Shown piece by piece: positions 8,153 through 17,389 of a DNA stretch of 64,000 bases. A model generated the notes under the pieces. It saw nothing but the letters and a program-made list of their open reading frames with translations. It did not search any database and was not told where the DNA came from. Each line of letters opens with the position of its first letter. Positions within the stretch are counted from its first letter, which is position 1. Source of the stretch: CAYVTM01 sp964454645. Lineage in GTDB: Bacteria > Bacteroidota > Bacteroidia > Sphingobacteriales > Sphingobacteriaceae. The position numbers and the translations under genes are program-made. The stretch spans positions 1 to 64,000 of the forward strand of contig CAYVTM010000007.1 in the NCBI GenBank assembly GCA_964454645.1, given 5' to 3'.

Positions 8153-11100
8153 TTAAAAATCCAGACTCAAAGAAAAATAGTAAACAGGTTTCTTTTCAAC
8201 TTTTGAATTTTGCACACCCCAGGCTGTATCGAAGCGTATAAAATATCCTAAGATACGTGTGCGCAACCCGCCTCCGAAGCCCCCTACAATAGGATATTTC
8301 GGCTGTATAACGGTAACCTTTACCGGATAAGGCTGTACATCAATTTTATTATACATATTCTCTTCGCTGAAAGGATCTGCACCTAACCATGCGGCACCCA
8401 TATCAGCAAAGGGAACGATTTGGAAATTTTTCACAAAATCAGACTTTATCGGCCGGTTCAGGAAGTAAGTAAATACAGGAACCCTTATTTCGGAATTTAT
8501 CACAACAAAATTATTTCCATTTCGTATATTCTGCGTAAAACCTCTCAGGTTTGTTGCCAGGGCCTGGTATTTATAATTACGTGTCCGGTCAATTTGAATG
8601 GAATTATTGAAACGAGGAATAATCCAGTTATCCACACTTCCCATATAATACATTACCTTTTGATTCGCAATAGAGCTTGATCCGGCAACACGTCCTGCAA
8701 AAATTATTTGCCGGCTGATTTTCTGATAATGACGGAAGTCGAAACCCAGGTTAATCATGTTCTGACCCTTTGTATCAAGTTCTTTAAAATTCTCTACATA
8801 AAATTTATAACGGGTTCCGTTATATAAATTCAATCCGCGCGAAATGGTATTATCATACACATACTCCAATCGCCCGCCAACATTATTGGTATATCTGTTT
8901 GGTTCCAGCAAACTGAAGATATCGGTCGATAAAAAGATGGTTTCATCGCGACGATAAAAAAGGGTTCCACGAATAGATGCCTGTTCGTTGAAAGGATATT
9001 TTAGTATGCCTCTAAACTCATAACTGTTTGTACGCACTGCACCAAAGCCCGATAATTCATCATCACCCTGCTTATAAAACACTAATTGTTTATCAAGCCG
9101 CTTTTTTAAATTTTCGTAACTGATATAATATTCGGGAATGGTTAAATCGCCCGACAGACGAAAACCTCCGGTGAAACGATAATCCTCCATCAAATCACTT
9201 GCTCCCACTTTAATAAGCATATTGATATTGGAATTATAAAATACCGGCCCTGTTCCCGTAAACTGCTGATAGGTATTCGCCAATAAACTATTATCCAACT
9301 GACTGACTACATAATTCGTTGAAAAAATCGGCAGATAAGGGATCGGAGTGGAGCGTCCGAAATAATCTTCTAAAGTTGGTTTCTTTTCCTTTTGTTCAGT
9401 TTTTTGTTCTTTAATATATACTACTTGTGTTCCCGAGCTTGTACGTTGAGGAAGAGCGATGGTCGTATTATCTTTTTTTCTGGGAAATTCGGTTTGGAAA
9501 AAATAATTGCTCTCGGTACTGTTCAGTAATTCCATCAGGCTATCTTCCTCTGTAAGTATGGTGTCTGTCAGTTTAGGCAAATTGGCCAAACGTATCGAAT
9601 CTTCCTTTGCAACGGAATCCTGACGAATGCGTTCAAGCATGAGCGCATACGCTTGCTCTTTTTGTTTTAAGCGTTTTAAACTAAAGGGTGTATTTGAAAC
9701 GTTTGCCGAATCCTTATTTAATTTATTCTTATGTAAAAAAAGTTGTGTTTGATTTTTATTAAAAATTAATTCTGTAAAGCGTCTGTTTCGTTTAGCAAGA
9801 TCGTGTTCGATAATATTGCGTTTATAATTTGTATTTGTGTAATGAAGGAAGGTGTCGGCATAGACAGATATGGTTGTATCGTACCAAAATATGGTTGTAT
9901 CGTAGGTGTACAGCAAGACGCTATCGAAAAGTAAAATGCCCCTGTTGCGAATACCGGTTTCATCGCTTAAATACGCAACGGAGTTTGTATCGTATGCGAT
10001 GGGATTGCTTTCATTTATAAACAAGGTATTGGTAATACGTTTTAATGCCGGATCTTTTTTCGAATAATCATAAACAAACAAATCGTAATTATTGAACTGC
10101 GGCATTTCTCTGTACGCTTCTCTCTTCAGGGTATCTTGGGTACGGTTCGAGCTGAAAACAATCTTTGAAGAGTTTTCAATAAATCGCGGGTTTAAATCAT
10201 CATACCAATCGTTTGTGATACGTTCATCTCTACGGGAAGGAATATCAAAAACAAAAATATCCGATTGGCCGTCGATTATTGCCGAAAGCAACCATTTACG
10301 CCCATCATCCGAATAATCGAAATCAAGGATCTTTTCATATTTATACATTTTTACTTCCATGTTCTCCTTCGGATCGCGAAGATTAACAATCTCAATCATT
10401 GCTTCGCTCTTACGTTCATAAGCAACAGCCAGAAGCAAACCACTGGGATGCCAGCTCATAACAGGCCGGTTGTTTTCATTAATGAAAGACGTATTTCTCA
10501 TGCCGAACGAAAAAACTTTTTTAGTTTTTTCGTTGACCGGGTCGTACAAATACACCAAATTTTTACCGTTACGATTGACAATATAGGCATAATTCTTCCC
10601 GTCGGGACTAACTTTTAATTGTGTGTATTGAAATTTCTTGGTACGTTTTTTTTGTTTATGTGAAAACCGGTCCGATTCGTTTGGAAGAGTTTTATCCTCA
10701 TCCATTTTATGGTATTGATCTTTATAATATGTAAACCATTTTGTTGAAAGTTCTTTAAAATCCAGTCCTATAATATAAACAAAACCATTTTCAGCATTTT
10801 TATTTATGCGGGTCATGTAAACAATATTCGAAATGGAAGCAATCCCAAAATTATCGACAACATATTTCCAGATGGAATGTCCTGCAATCATTGCATCGTT
10901 ATCGATTAAGCGGTTAAATTTTTTATAACGATTGCTGAGAATACCATCTTTCAATTCATTATCGAGGTCGATGCTCCATTCTTCCGATATATAAGAAACC
11001 AAACCGGGTAAGAACCATTCGGGTAAAGTAAGCAGAGTAGCATTCGACAACATTTCCTGGAGATTTCCTCCATACAGCATTTCGTTTATCAATACCTGTG

Positions 11101-11542
11101 CAATACCGGCACGAATTTGTTTGCGAAGGTTATGGGTATTCCCATCGAAATAAATAAAAATTTTATTTCCCACGATTTGTGTGAGTCCGCCGGTATTGGT
11201 ATTCAGGTCGGTATTTAATGCCAGATTGGTTTGCTTCAGATCAGAGAGCTTGTTGTAAGCAAGAATTTTTATTCTTCCTTCCAGTTGATAATCCAGAATA
11301 TTTTCAATCTCTTTCAGATTCTGTTCAGCAATTTTACCAACCATAGCACCCAGTTCTTTTCCGTTCTTATAATAATAGGTATCGAAATGAGGGGAGCGAT
11401 AATAGAACCATTGAAAATCTTTGTACTGAACCCGGTTTTTCCCGAATTCGGTTCGTGTCCCCTGTGCCTGAGCAAAGAGCATCTCTGAAAAAAACATTCC
11501 CAAAATGAAAAAAACAAGGCTATATAGGTACAGCTTCCTCAT
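8153..11542 (-). CDS. Outer-membrane protein: TolB-like propeller fused to an Omp85-like barrel
   Basis: 1129 residues. A signal peptide (residues 1-25, ending MLFAQAQ) is followed by a peptidase-MA-like region (about 45-290, with HFDTYYY and LPEWFLPGLVSY but no HExxH zinc motif). WD40/PD40 TolB-type blades come next (about 305-560, such as SPDGKNYAYIVNRNGK, SWHPSGLLLAVAYE, FSSNRTQDT). A charged linker leads to a C-terminal beta-barrel of the bacterial surface antigen family (FRGILKYPFN, GGFGGGLRTRILGYFIRFD), which ends in an aromatic (SLSLDF), as expected for BAM-inserted barrels. The function is unknown. It is convergent with gldD. Confidence 0.78.
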   Translation of the reverse strand: MRKLYLYSLVFFILGMFFSEMLFAQAQGTRTEFGKNRVQYKDFQWFYYRSPHFDTYYYKNGKELGAMVGKIAEQNLKEIENILDYQLEGRIKILAYNKLSDLKQTNLALNTDLNTNTGGLTQIVGNKIFIYFDGNTHNLRKQIRAGIAQVLINEMLYGGNLQEMLSNATLLTLPEWFLPGLVSYISEEWSIDLDNELKDGILSNRYKKFNRLIDNDAMIAGHSIWKYVVDNFGIASISNIVYMTRINKNAENGFVYIIGLDFKELSTKWFTYYKDQYHKMDEDKTLPNESDRFSHKQKKRTKKFQYTQLKVSPDGKNYAYIVNRNGKNLVYLYDPVNEKTKKVFSFGMRNTSFINENNRPVMSWHPSGLLLAVAYERKSEAMIEIVNLRDPKENMEVKMYKYEKILDFDYSDDGRKWLLSAIIDGQSDIFVFDIPSRRDERITNDWYDDLNPRFIENSSKIVFSSNRTQDTLKREAYREMPQFNNYDLFVYDYSKKDPALKRITNTLFINESNPIAYDTNSVAYLSDETGIRNRGILLFDSVLLYTYDTTIFWYDTTISVYADTFLHYTNTNYKRNIIEHDLAKRNRRFTELIFNKNQTQLFLHKNKLNKDSANVSNTPFSLKRLKQKEQAYALMLERIRQDSVAKEDSIRLANLPKLTDTILTEEDSLMELLNSTESNYFFQTEFPRKKDNTTIALPQRTSSGTQVVYIKEQKTEQKEKKPTLEDYFGRSTPIPYLPIFSTNYVVSQLDNSLLANTYQQFTGTGPVFYNSNINMLIKVGASDLMEDYRFTGGFRLSGDLTIPEYYISYENLKKRLDKQLVFYKQGDDELSGFGAVRTNSYEFRGILKYPFNEQASIRGTLFYRRDETIFLSTDIFSLLEPNRYTNNVGGRLEYVYDNTISRGLNLYNGTRYKFYVENFKELDTKGQNMINLGFDFRHYQKISRQIIFAGRVAGSSSIANQKVMYYMGSVDNWIIPRFNNSIQIDRTRNYKYQALATNLRGFTQNIRNGNNFVVINSEIRVPVFTYFLNRPIKSDFVKNFQIVPFADMGAAWLGADPFSEENMYNKIDVQPYPVKVTVIQPKYPIVGGFGGGLRTRILGYFIRFDTAWGVQNSKVEKKPVYYFSLSLDF

Positions 11543-11685
11543 GCGTTATAGAACGAATACTCGTATAAAAATAGGATAGAAAATTAACAATAATTTATAT
11601 AAATACTCTTTTATAGCCCAATTTTGACAAACATTCGTAGCTGAACAAACAAAATTTGCATAACAAACATTCCTTATCATATAGC

Positions 11686-11693
11686 TATCTTTG
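11686..11693 (+). promoter_or_regulatory. -7 promoter element of the MBL hydrolase gene
   Basis: TATCTTTG matches TAnnTTTG and lies 7 nt before the ATG at 11701. It rules out the longer start at 11656, which would lie upstream of the transcription start. Confidence 0.55.
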
Positions 11694-11700
11694 TAATTTA

Positions 11701-12351
11701 ATGCCAAATATGCTCAAAGTTAAATCATTTACTTTCAATCCATTTCAGGAAAATACGTATGTTCTATCCAATGCAGAAGGCTTATGTGCCATTATCGATC
11801 CGGGATGTTATACGCAGGAAGAACAGGCAGAGTTAAGTTCATATATACAAACACAGGGGCTTACACCCATATCCTTATTAAATACTCATACTCATATCGA
11901 CCATGTTCTGGGAAATTATTTTGTAAGTGATTTGTATAAATTAAGACCACAGATGCATCGTTTAGAGCTTCCCATAATCCGTGCCATTCCATCTTATGCA
12001 TCCAATTATGGTTTGAGATATGTTGCTTCCGGAGAACCGGAAATATTTTTAGCAGAGGGAGATGTGATTAAAATCGGGGAGGAAGAGTTAAACGTTTTAT
12101 TTACTCCGGGGCATTCACCCGGCAGTATTTCTTTTTATTCAAAAAAAGAAGGTTTTGTAATTTCCGGAGATGTTTTGTTTTACAGAGGCATCGGAAGAAC
12201 CGATTTAACCGGAGGAGATTACAATATCCTGATACAGGCTATCGAAAGTAAACTAATGACATTACCCGATGATACCCTGGTATATAGCGGGCATGGATCC
12301 AGTACAACCATCCTTTCTGAACGATTGCATAATCCGTTCTTAAATTCCTGA
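11701..12351 (+). CDS. MBL-fold metallo-hydrolase, glyoxalase II-like
   Basis: 216 residues. The metal-binding signature NTHTHIDHVLG (H63, H65, D67, H68) is present, with further ligands in FTPGHSPGS and VISGDVLF and a final histidine in YSGHG. Members hydrolyse thioesters such as S-lactoylglutathione, but the substrate here cannot be told from the sequence. The ATG at 11701 is chosen from the promoter position. It is divergent from the large outer-membrane protein and followed 40 nt later by a permease gene. Confidence 0.88.
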   Translation: MPNMLKVKSFTFNPFQENTYVLSNAEGLCAIIDPGCYTQEEQAELSSYIQTQGLTPISLLNTHTHIDHVLGNYFVSDLYKLRPQMHRLELPIIRAIPSYASNYGLRYVASGEPEIFLAEGDVIKIGEEELNVLFTPGHSPGSISFYSKKEGFVISGDVLFYRGIGRTDLTGGDYNILIQAIESKLMTLPDDTLVYSGHGSSTTILSERLHNPFLNS

Positions 12352-12391
12352 TTCATTCTCAAATTCAGCTATCTTTACCGAAACAAAAGGA

Positions 12392-13633
12392 ATGAACATT
12401 GCTTTATACATAGCCAGACGTTACCTGTTTTCAAGAAAATCTACCAATGCCATCAATATTATTTCGATGATTTCGATGGCAGGCGTATGTATCGGCAGTG
12501 CTGCGCTATTTATTATCCTCTCTGTATTCAACGGTTTCGAAGAACTCAACCTAATATTATACAAACAGCTGAGTCCGGATATTCAGATTACAGCTAAGGA
12601 AGGAAAATTTTTCGATTCAAATAAAATCAACATTTCGGATTTAAAGGCGATAGATGGCTCTGCATTATTTGTTGAAGTATTGGAAGATAATGCTTTATTA
12701 AAGTATGGAAATGCACAATACTTTTCGAAGGTAAAAGGAGTGTCGGATGATTTCCTGAAATATAAGAATTTGGATGAAGCAGTTATTGCCGGAACGTTCG
12801 ATTTATATGCCGATAGTATTCCTTATGCTGTAATCGGCCGGGGAGTTGAATACGCATTGGGTCTTGATGTTACACAACCCATCGATCAGATAAGTGTTCT
12901 GGTTCCCCAAAAAGATTTTTCGCATACAATCCTCAATCCTCAAAGCGCTTTAAAGCGTATGGAAATTTATCCGGCGGGAATTTTTAGTGTACAACAGGAG
13001 ATGGACGACCAGGTATGCTTTGTACCGATTACTTTTGCCAGGGAATTATTCGACGAGTACAAACGTATCAGTTCTGTAGAAATTTATTTGAGTGATGAAA
13101 AAAGTATTGCTAAAGTTAAAAAGAAATTAAGCACAATACTGGATGATGATTTTCGGATCAGAGACCGTTACGAGCTGAATGAAATTTTGTATAAGGTTTT
13201 AAATACCGAACGTTGGGGAGTGTATCTGATTCTAAGTTTTATCCTGATGATTGCAATATGTAATATTATCGGATCGGTAACAATGTTAGTTATCGATAAG
13301 AAAAAAGATATAGCCATTTTACAAAGTATGGGTTTAACAAAGAAAAACGTGCAGAAAATATTCTTGTATGAAGGGCTGCTGATTGCCTTATTGGGTGCGC
13401 TGGCAGGGCTTATCTTAGGCGGGGGATTTGCTTTTCTTCAGGAGCATTATGGAATCATAAAAATAAATACTTCGGGAAGTTTTTTAATTCAGGTATATCC
13501 CGCGAAAGTATTATTTAAAGATTTTTGGATAGTAATAATTACCGTGTTTATAATTTCGTTTACAGCTTCCTGGTTTACGGCAAGACACAGTGTTCGTAAC
13601 TTCGGTGCCATCCGTGATGCTTTGGTGGAATAA
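12392..13633 (+). CDS. LolC/FtsX-type ABC transporter permease
   Basis: 413 residues. The topology is MacB/FtsX/LolC: one N-terminal membrane helix (about 20-45, MISMAGVCIGSAALFIILSV), a large periplasmic domain (about 50-265) and three C-terminal helices (about 275-300, 325-350, 375-400). The N-terminal IARRYLFSRKSTNAINIIS is typical of lipoprotein-releasing LolC/E proteins. No ATPase partner is nearby. It probably moves lipoproteins or lipids from the inner membrane, an inference from the family. Confidence 0.88.
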   Translation: MNIALYIARRYLFSRKSTNAINIISMISMAGVCIGSAALFIILSVFNGFEELNLILYKQLSPDIQITAKEGKFFDSNKINISDLKAIDGSALFVEVLEDNALLKYGNAQYFSKVKGVSDDFLKYKNLDEAVIAGTFDLYADSIPYAVIGRGVEYALGLDVTQPIDQISVLVPQKDFSHTILNPQSALKRMEIYPAGIFSVQQEMDDQVCFVPITFARELFDEYKRISSVEIYLSDEKSIAKVKKKLSTILDDDFRIRDRYELNEILYKVLNTERWGVYLILSFILMIAICNIIGSVTMLVIDKKKDIAILQSMGLTKKNVQKIFLYEGLLIALLGALAGLILGGGFAFLQEHYGIIKINTSGSFLIQVYPAKVLFKDFWIVIITVFIISFTASWFTARHSVRNFGAIRDALVE

Positions 13634-13975
13634 TTATTTTTTTGCCAAACGGTCTAATAATTCCCGGTATCTTTCGAGCAGTTCGTTGTATTTATTTTTC
13701 CAATACGTTACTTCCTCATTCAAATCGCGGAAATAATAATTGCTTGGTGTTTCGGCTTCTTTATAGGTTTCTTTATTTACTTTCGGTTTTATTTCTTTTG
13801 AAAAATCGTGATTAATTATGTAGCCGATTTTGGTAACAGTATCCCAGGGAACTACGGGATTATCGAAAATATTATATACGGTTTGCCTGCTCAGCCCTAA
13901 GCGTTCGGCTAAACGAACAATTGAAATTCCACTCTCACGTACTGCTTTTTCTACTATTTCGCCCTGATGTTTCAT
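13634..13975 (-). CDS. Small HTH transcriptional regulator with C-terminal coiled coil
   Basis: 113 residues. A helix-turn-helix at about residues 15-38 (GISIVRLAERLGLSRQTVYN) is followed by a short beta-like segment and a charged coiled coil at about 80-113 (YWKNKYNELLERYRELLDRL) that should dimerise it. It resembles small XRE-like regulators but matches none I can name. Its stop codon abuts the permease gene (convergent). The upstream region holds two AT-rich inverted repeats (14011-14046, 14048-14071) suited to an autoregulatory operator. Confidence 0.78.
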   Translation of the reverse strand: MKHQGEIVEKAVRESGISIVRLAERLGLSRQTVYNIFDNPVVPWDTVTKIGYIINHDFSKEIKPKVNKETYKEAETPSNYYFRDLNEEVTYWKNKYNELLERYRELLDRLAKK

Positions 13976-14010
13976 TATACTAAAATGAAAAATCGGGCTA
14001 TATATTTCAT

Positions 14011-14046
14011 ATACATATTAAATACACATTTGTACAAAATATGTAT
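14011..14046. promoter_or_regulatory. Inverted repeat upstream of the HTH regulator (1)
   Basis: Perfect 9-bp arms ATACATATT (14011-14019) and AATATGTAT (14038-14046) are separated by 18 bp. It lies 36 nt upstream of the regulator's start and overlaps its likely promoter region. Confidence 0.45.
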
Positions 14047-14047
14047 A

Positions 14048-14071
14048 TTTTATACTTTGACAAGTATAAAA
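14048..14071. promoter_or_regulatory. Inverted repeat upstream of the HTH regulator (2)
   Basis: Perfect 10-bp arms TTTTATACTT and AAGTATAAAA flank a TGAC spacer, giving a compact 24-bp dyad suited to a dimeric HTH protein. It lies between the yceI terminator and the regulator gene. Confidence 0.5.
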
Positions 14072-14077
14072 AATGTA

Positions 14078-14114
14078 ACAAAAAAGAGCCTCTGTTATCT
14101 AAACAGAAGCTCTT
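14078..14114 (-). terminator. Rho-independent terminator of the YceI gene
   Basis: Arms AAGAGC-C-TCTGTT and AACAGA-A-GCTCTT (one mismatch) close a 5-nt loop. In the minus-strand transcript the stem is followed by a U run (the A run at 14079-14085). Confidence 0.85.
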
Positions 14115-14146
14115 AACTTATTTATTATTAACCCAAACTCCATTAA

Positions 14147-14689
14147 TTATTGACGAATAAACTCGACATTGATATGCATTTTAACATCGTCGGAAACTAC
14201 TAAGCCTCCGGTTTCCGTTAATGCACTCCAGGCCAATCCGAAATCTTTACGGTTGATTTTTCCATCTACCTCAAATCCCAAACGTTTATTTCCATAGGGG
14301 TCTGTAATGATCCCGCCAAACCCGGCATCGAATTTTATTCTCTTTGTAATATCCCGGATCGTTAAATCTCCCTCTACTTCGTACTCATCATTGTCGACTT
14401 TCTTAAAGGATGTGGATACGAATTTCATTTCCGGAAATTTTTCTGATGCAAAAAAATCATCGGATTTCAAATGAGCATCTCTGTCATCATTATTTGTATC
14501 GATAGTGGATACGTCAACAGAAAATTTGGCTTTTGCATCTGATAAATCATCAGAATTTGTTTCTAATTCGCCTCCGAATACTTTAAACTTCCCGGTTAAT
14601 GTTGATATCACCATGTGCTTTACTTTGAACTGCACCTCGGAATGACTTGCATCCAATGCCCATTTTGCTTTTGTTAATGTTGTTTTCAT
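14147..14689 (-). CDS. YceI family polyisoprenoid-binding protein
   Basis: 180 residues from the ATG at 14689. It is a YceI-type lipocalin-like barrel that binds long isoprenoid chains, with typical blocks WALDASHSEVQFKVKHMVIS, STIDTNNDDRDAHLKSDDFF, GDLTIRDITK and a C-terminal VNVEF-like strand (INVEFIRQ). There is no secretion signal from this start. The longer frame from 14752 adds a Lys-rich hydrophobic extension that could be read as a poor signal peptide, so the start is not certain. It has its own terminator. Confidence 0.9.
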   Translation of the reverse strand: MKTTLTKAKWALDASHSEVQFKVKHMVISTLTGKFKVFGGELETNSDDLSDAKAKFSVDVSTIDTNNDDRDAHLKSDDFFASEKFPEMKFVSTSFKKVDNDEYEVEGDLTIRDITKRIKFDAGFGGIITDPYGNKRLGFEVDGKINRKDFGLAWSALTETGGLVVSDDVKMHINVEFIRQ

Positions 14690-14840
14690 TGTCTTATAAA
14701 ATTTCTTGGTTTTTAATAAGAGAACAGCAGGAACAATTAAATGTTTAAACATTTAATAATTATAACATATATTACTGATTATCAGGATAGTAAAATTTAT
14801 TAGAGATACGAAAATTAGTAAATTATGTTAAATAGAGAGC

Positions 14841-15806
14841 CTACTCGTAGCATTCTCTCATCAAATATTTCTTTACATATTCTTCTACTCCATCTTCCAG
14901 ACTTGTAAAAGCTTGTGCATAGCCGATCGATTTAAGCTTGTTCATCTTAGCTTCGGTAAAGTATTGGTATTTGTCACGTATGTCGGCGGGTGTATCAATG
15001 AATTGAACAGAGGATTCTAGGTTCATCGCCCGAAAAGTTGCTTGGGCTAAATCAATAAAAGTTCTTGCTTTACCCGAGCCTAAATTATAGATACCCGAAT
15101 GTTTGCGAAGGTTCATCAAAAAGAAAAGCACATTCACCAGATCTTTTACATAAATAAAATCGCGTTTCTGTTCACCATCGTTAAAATCGGGATGGTGCGA
15201 ACGAAACAATTTCATGCTTCCGCTATTTTTAATTTGCTGATATGCATGAAAAATGACAGAAGCCATCCGTCCTTTATGATACTCGTTCGGACCATATACA
15301 TTAAAAAATTTAAGCCCTGCCCAGAAATACGGTTTTTGTTCCTGTTCTAATGCCCAATTATCGAACTCATTTTTAGAATCTCCGTATGGATTCAATGGTT
15401 TTAATTTAGCTATGAGATTATGATCATCCTCATAACCCTGTTCTCCTAAGCCATAGGTAGCAGCAGAAGAAGCATACACCAGGGGCAATCCGTAGCTTAC
15501 GCAATGTTCCCAAAGTGTTTTGGAGTACGAAACATTCAGTTTATCAAAAATCGCTTTGTTAAATTCGGTAGTGTCGGTACGGGCACCTATATGAAAAACA
15601 AATTGCACCAATCGATGATTTTCTTTCAGCCAGCTAAACAATTCCGAGCGTTCTATTTTCGCAGTATATTTTTTACCATCCAGATTTTTATTTTTAGCTG
15701 TATTCGAAAAATCGTCGACTAAAATTAGATCATAGAACTGTTCGTCGTTTAGTTTTTTTACTAAGCAACTTGCAATAAAACCTGCTGCACCGGTAATGAT
15801 AATCAT
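14841..15806 (-). CDS. hldD: ADP-L-glycero-D-manno-heptose 6-epimerase
   Basis: 321 residues. It is an extended SDR that epimerises ADP-D,D-heptose to ADP-L,D-heptose for the lipopolysaccharide inner core. It has the Rossmann motif GAAGFIA (residues 6-12), the heptose-epimerase HIGARTDTTE, the serine in YASSAATYG and the catalytic YxxxK in NPYGDSKNEFD. FFNVYGPNEYHKGRMASV is diagnostic of HldD/RfaD. It lies 44 nt downstream of mqnD on the same strand. Confidence 0.94.
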   Translation of the reverse strand: MIIITGAAGFIASCLVKKLNDEQFYDLILVDDFSNTAKNKNLDGKKYTAKIERSELFSWLKENHRLVQFVFHIGARTDTTEFNKAIFDKLNVSYSKTLWEHCVSYGLPLVYASSAATYGLGEQGYEDDHNLIAKLKPLNPYGDSKNEFDNWALEQEQKPYFWAGLKFFNVYGPNEYHKGRMASVIFHAYQQIKNSGSMKLFRSHHPDFNDGEQKRDFIYVKDLVNVLFFLMNLRKHSGIYNLGSGKARTFIDLAQATFRAMNLESSVQFIDTPADIRDKYQYFTEAKMNKLKSIGYAQAFTSLEDGVEEYVKKYLMRECYE

Positions 15807-15850
15807 GATAATGTATGAGATAAAACAATTATTTTTTCAGCAACAAATAT

Positions 15851-16729
15851 TTATGATTCCTGTGTAATAAAAATATTTTCTGAAGCATTTGGAATCAGTT
15901 GCAAACGATATGCTTTATCGAATAAGGTTTGCACTGCTTTTCTCCCTTCTTCTCCCAAATTTAATGAATATTTATTTACATACAGTTCGATATGTTTATA
16001 CATTACTTCTTCGCTCATTTCCTGTGAATGTTTACGAACAAAATCGTATGAGGATTTGGGATTGGCAAAGGCAAACTCTATACTTCTGCGAATAATGCGA
16101 TTTACTTTCAGCTGTATTTCCCTGCCTAACTTACGATTGGCTACAATTCCACCCAATGGAATTGCCGAATGTGTTTCCTGTTCCCAAAAATTACCCAGAT
16201 CGATAATTTTATAAAGGCCTTTCGACTGATAGGTGAAACGGTTCTCGTGAATGATTAACCCCAAATCTATTTTTCGCTCTATCAAGGCATTCTCAATATC
16301 CGAGAAAAGCATTTCAACTTTATTCTGTATTAGAGGAAAAGCCAGGTCTAACAAGAAATTAGCCGTTGTTAATTTTCCGGGAATACCGGTTTTAAGTCCC
16401 GTCAGCTTCGTTGCTAAATCTGAAGAATCTTTTTTAAGATTTAAAGACTCATAAATTTCTTTATGAGTAATTAATAAAGGTCCCACTCCAAAACCCAATG
16501 CACTCCCGGCATCCAGTAAAACATAGTTATTGATGAAATAAGCAAAAGCATGATAGCTTAACTTTGTAATATCGAGTTCGGCGCGGGAAGCTTTTTGATT
16601 GAGTTGTTCCACATCCTGAATAACACATTCGAACTCCAATCCTTCCGTGTCGATTTTATGATGAATCATTGCATCGAAAATGAAAGTATCGTTTGGACAA
16701 GGGGAGAAACCCAGTGTGAGGCGATGCAT
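15851..16729 (-). CDS. mqnD: 1,4-dihydroxy-6-naphthoate synthase MqnD
   Basis: 292 residues. It converts cyclic dehypoxanthinyl futalosine to 1,4-dihydroxy-6-naphthoate in the futalosine pathway of menaquinone synthesis. The periplasmic-binding-protein-like fold starts LTLGFSPCPNDTFIFDAMIH, with KLSYHAFAYF, GFGVGPLLIT and LGLIIHENRFTY, all typical of MqnD. No other mqn gene lies in the window. Confidence 0.94.
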   Translation of the reverse strand: MHRLTLGFSPCPNDTFIFDAMIHHKIDTEGLEFECVIQDVEQLNQKASRAELDITKLSYHAFAYFINNYVLLDAGSALGFGVGPLLITHKEIYESLNLKKDSSDLATKLTGLKTGIPGKLTTANFLLDLAFPLIQNKVEMLFSDIENALIERKIDLGLIIHENRFTYQSKGLYKIIDLGNFWEQETHSAIPLGGIVANRKLGREIQLKVNRIIRRSIEFAFANPKSSYDFVRKHSQEMSEEVMYKHIELYVNKYSLNLGEEGRKAVQTLFDKAYRLQLIPNASENIFITQES

Positions 16730-16789
16730 GTATGTAGGGATAAAAATTATGGATTATAAAAAGCTATCATAATCCATAATGTTAAGATA

Positions 16790-17353
16790 TTAAACAGTCA
16801 TAATATCTTTATCTTTAATCTCGATGTGTTTATCGATTTTAAGGATAAAGGAGTCGGTAAGCTTTTGCACTTCTGCTTCGCCGGCTTTTATTTCGTCTTC
16901 GGCGATACCGTCTTTCTGTAGTTTTTTCAGGCGTTCGTTCACATCTTTACGAATATTACGAACAGCGACCTTACCTGCTTCTCCTTCGGCTTTTACTTTT
17001 TTCACCAGATCTTTTCTTCGTTCTTCGGTAAGAGGCGGAACATTCAGACGAATAACCGAACCATCGTTTTGAGGATTCAGTCCGAGATTAGCATCTGTAA
17101 TTGCTTTCTCGATAGCAGGTATTAATGATTTTTCCCAAGGCTGAACAACAATTGTGCGGGCATCGGGAGTATTCACATTCCCTACCTGATTAAGTGGTGT
17201 AGGAGTTCCATAATAATCAACCATCAAACCATCCAACATTTGGGGGCTAGCTTTTCCTGCACGAATTTTGCTGAGTTCCACTTCAACATGGTCCACGGCT
17301 TTAATCATATTATCTTTTGCTTCCTCTAATTGAATTTTAATTTTTTCATCCAT
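16790..17353 (-). CDS. frr: Ribosome recycling factor
   Basis: 187 residues. It splits post-termination ribosomes together with EF-G. The helical-bundle sequence includes ELSKIRAGKASPQMLDG, VDYYGTPTPLNQVGNV, NDGSVIRLNVPPLTEERR and the C-terminal IDKHIEIKDKDIMTV. It lies 36 nt after pyrH, the usual pyrH-frr pairing. Confidence 0.97.
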   Translation of the reverse strand: MDEKIKIQLEEAKDNMIKAVDHVEVELSKIRAGKASPQMLDGLMVDYYGTPTPLNQVGNVNTPDARTIVVQPWEKSLIPAIEKAITDANLGLNPQNDGSVIRLNVPPLTEERRKDLVKKVKAEGEAGKVAVRNIRKDVNERLKKLQKDGIAEDEIKAGEAEVQKLTDSFILKIDKHIEIKDKDIMTV

Positions 17354-17389
17354 AGGTTTATATATATGTTCTTAGAAATTCTATGCAAA

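Noticed and set aside
15099..15350. Open frames opposite hldD and neighbouring minus-strand genes
   Set aside because: They lie wholly inside well-identified genes on the other strand and lack promoter, start context or family similarity.
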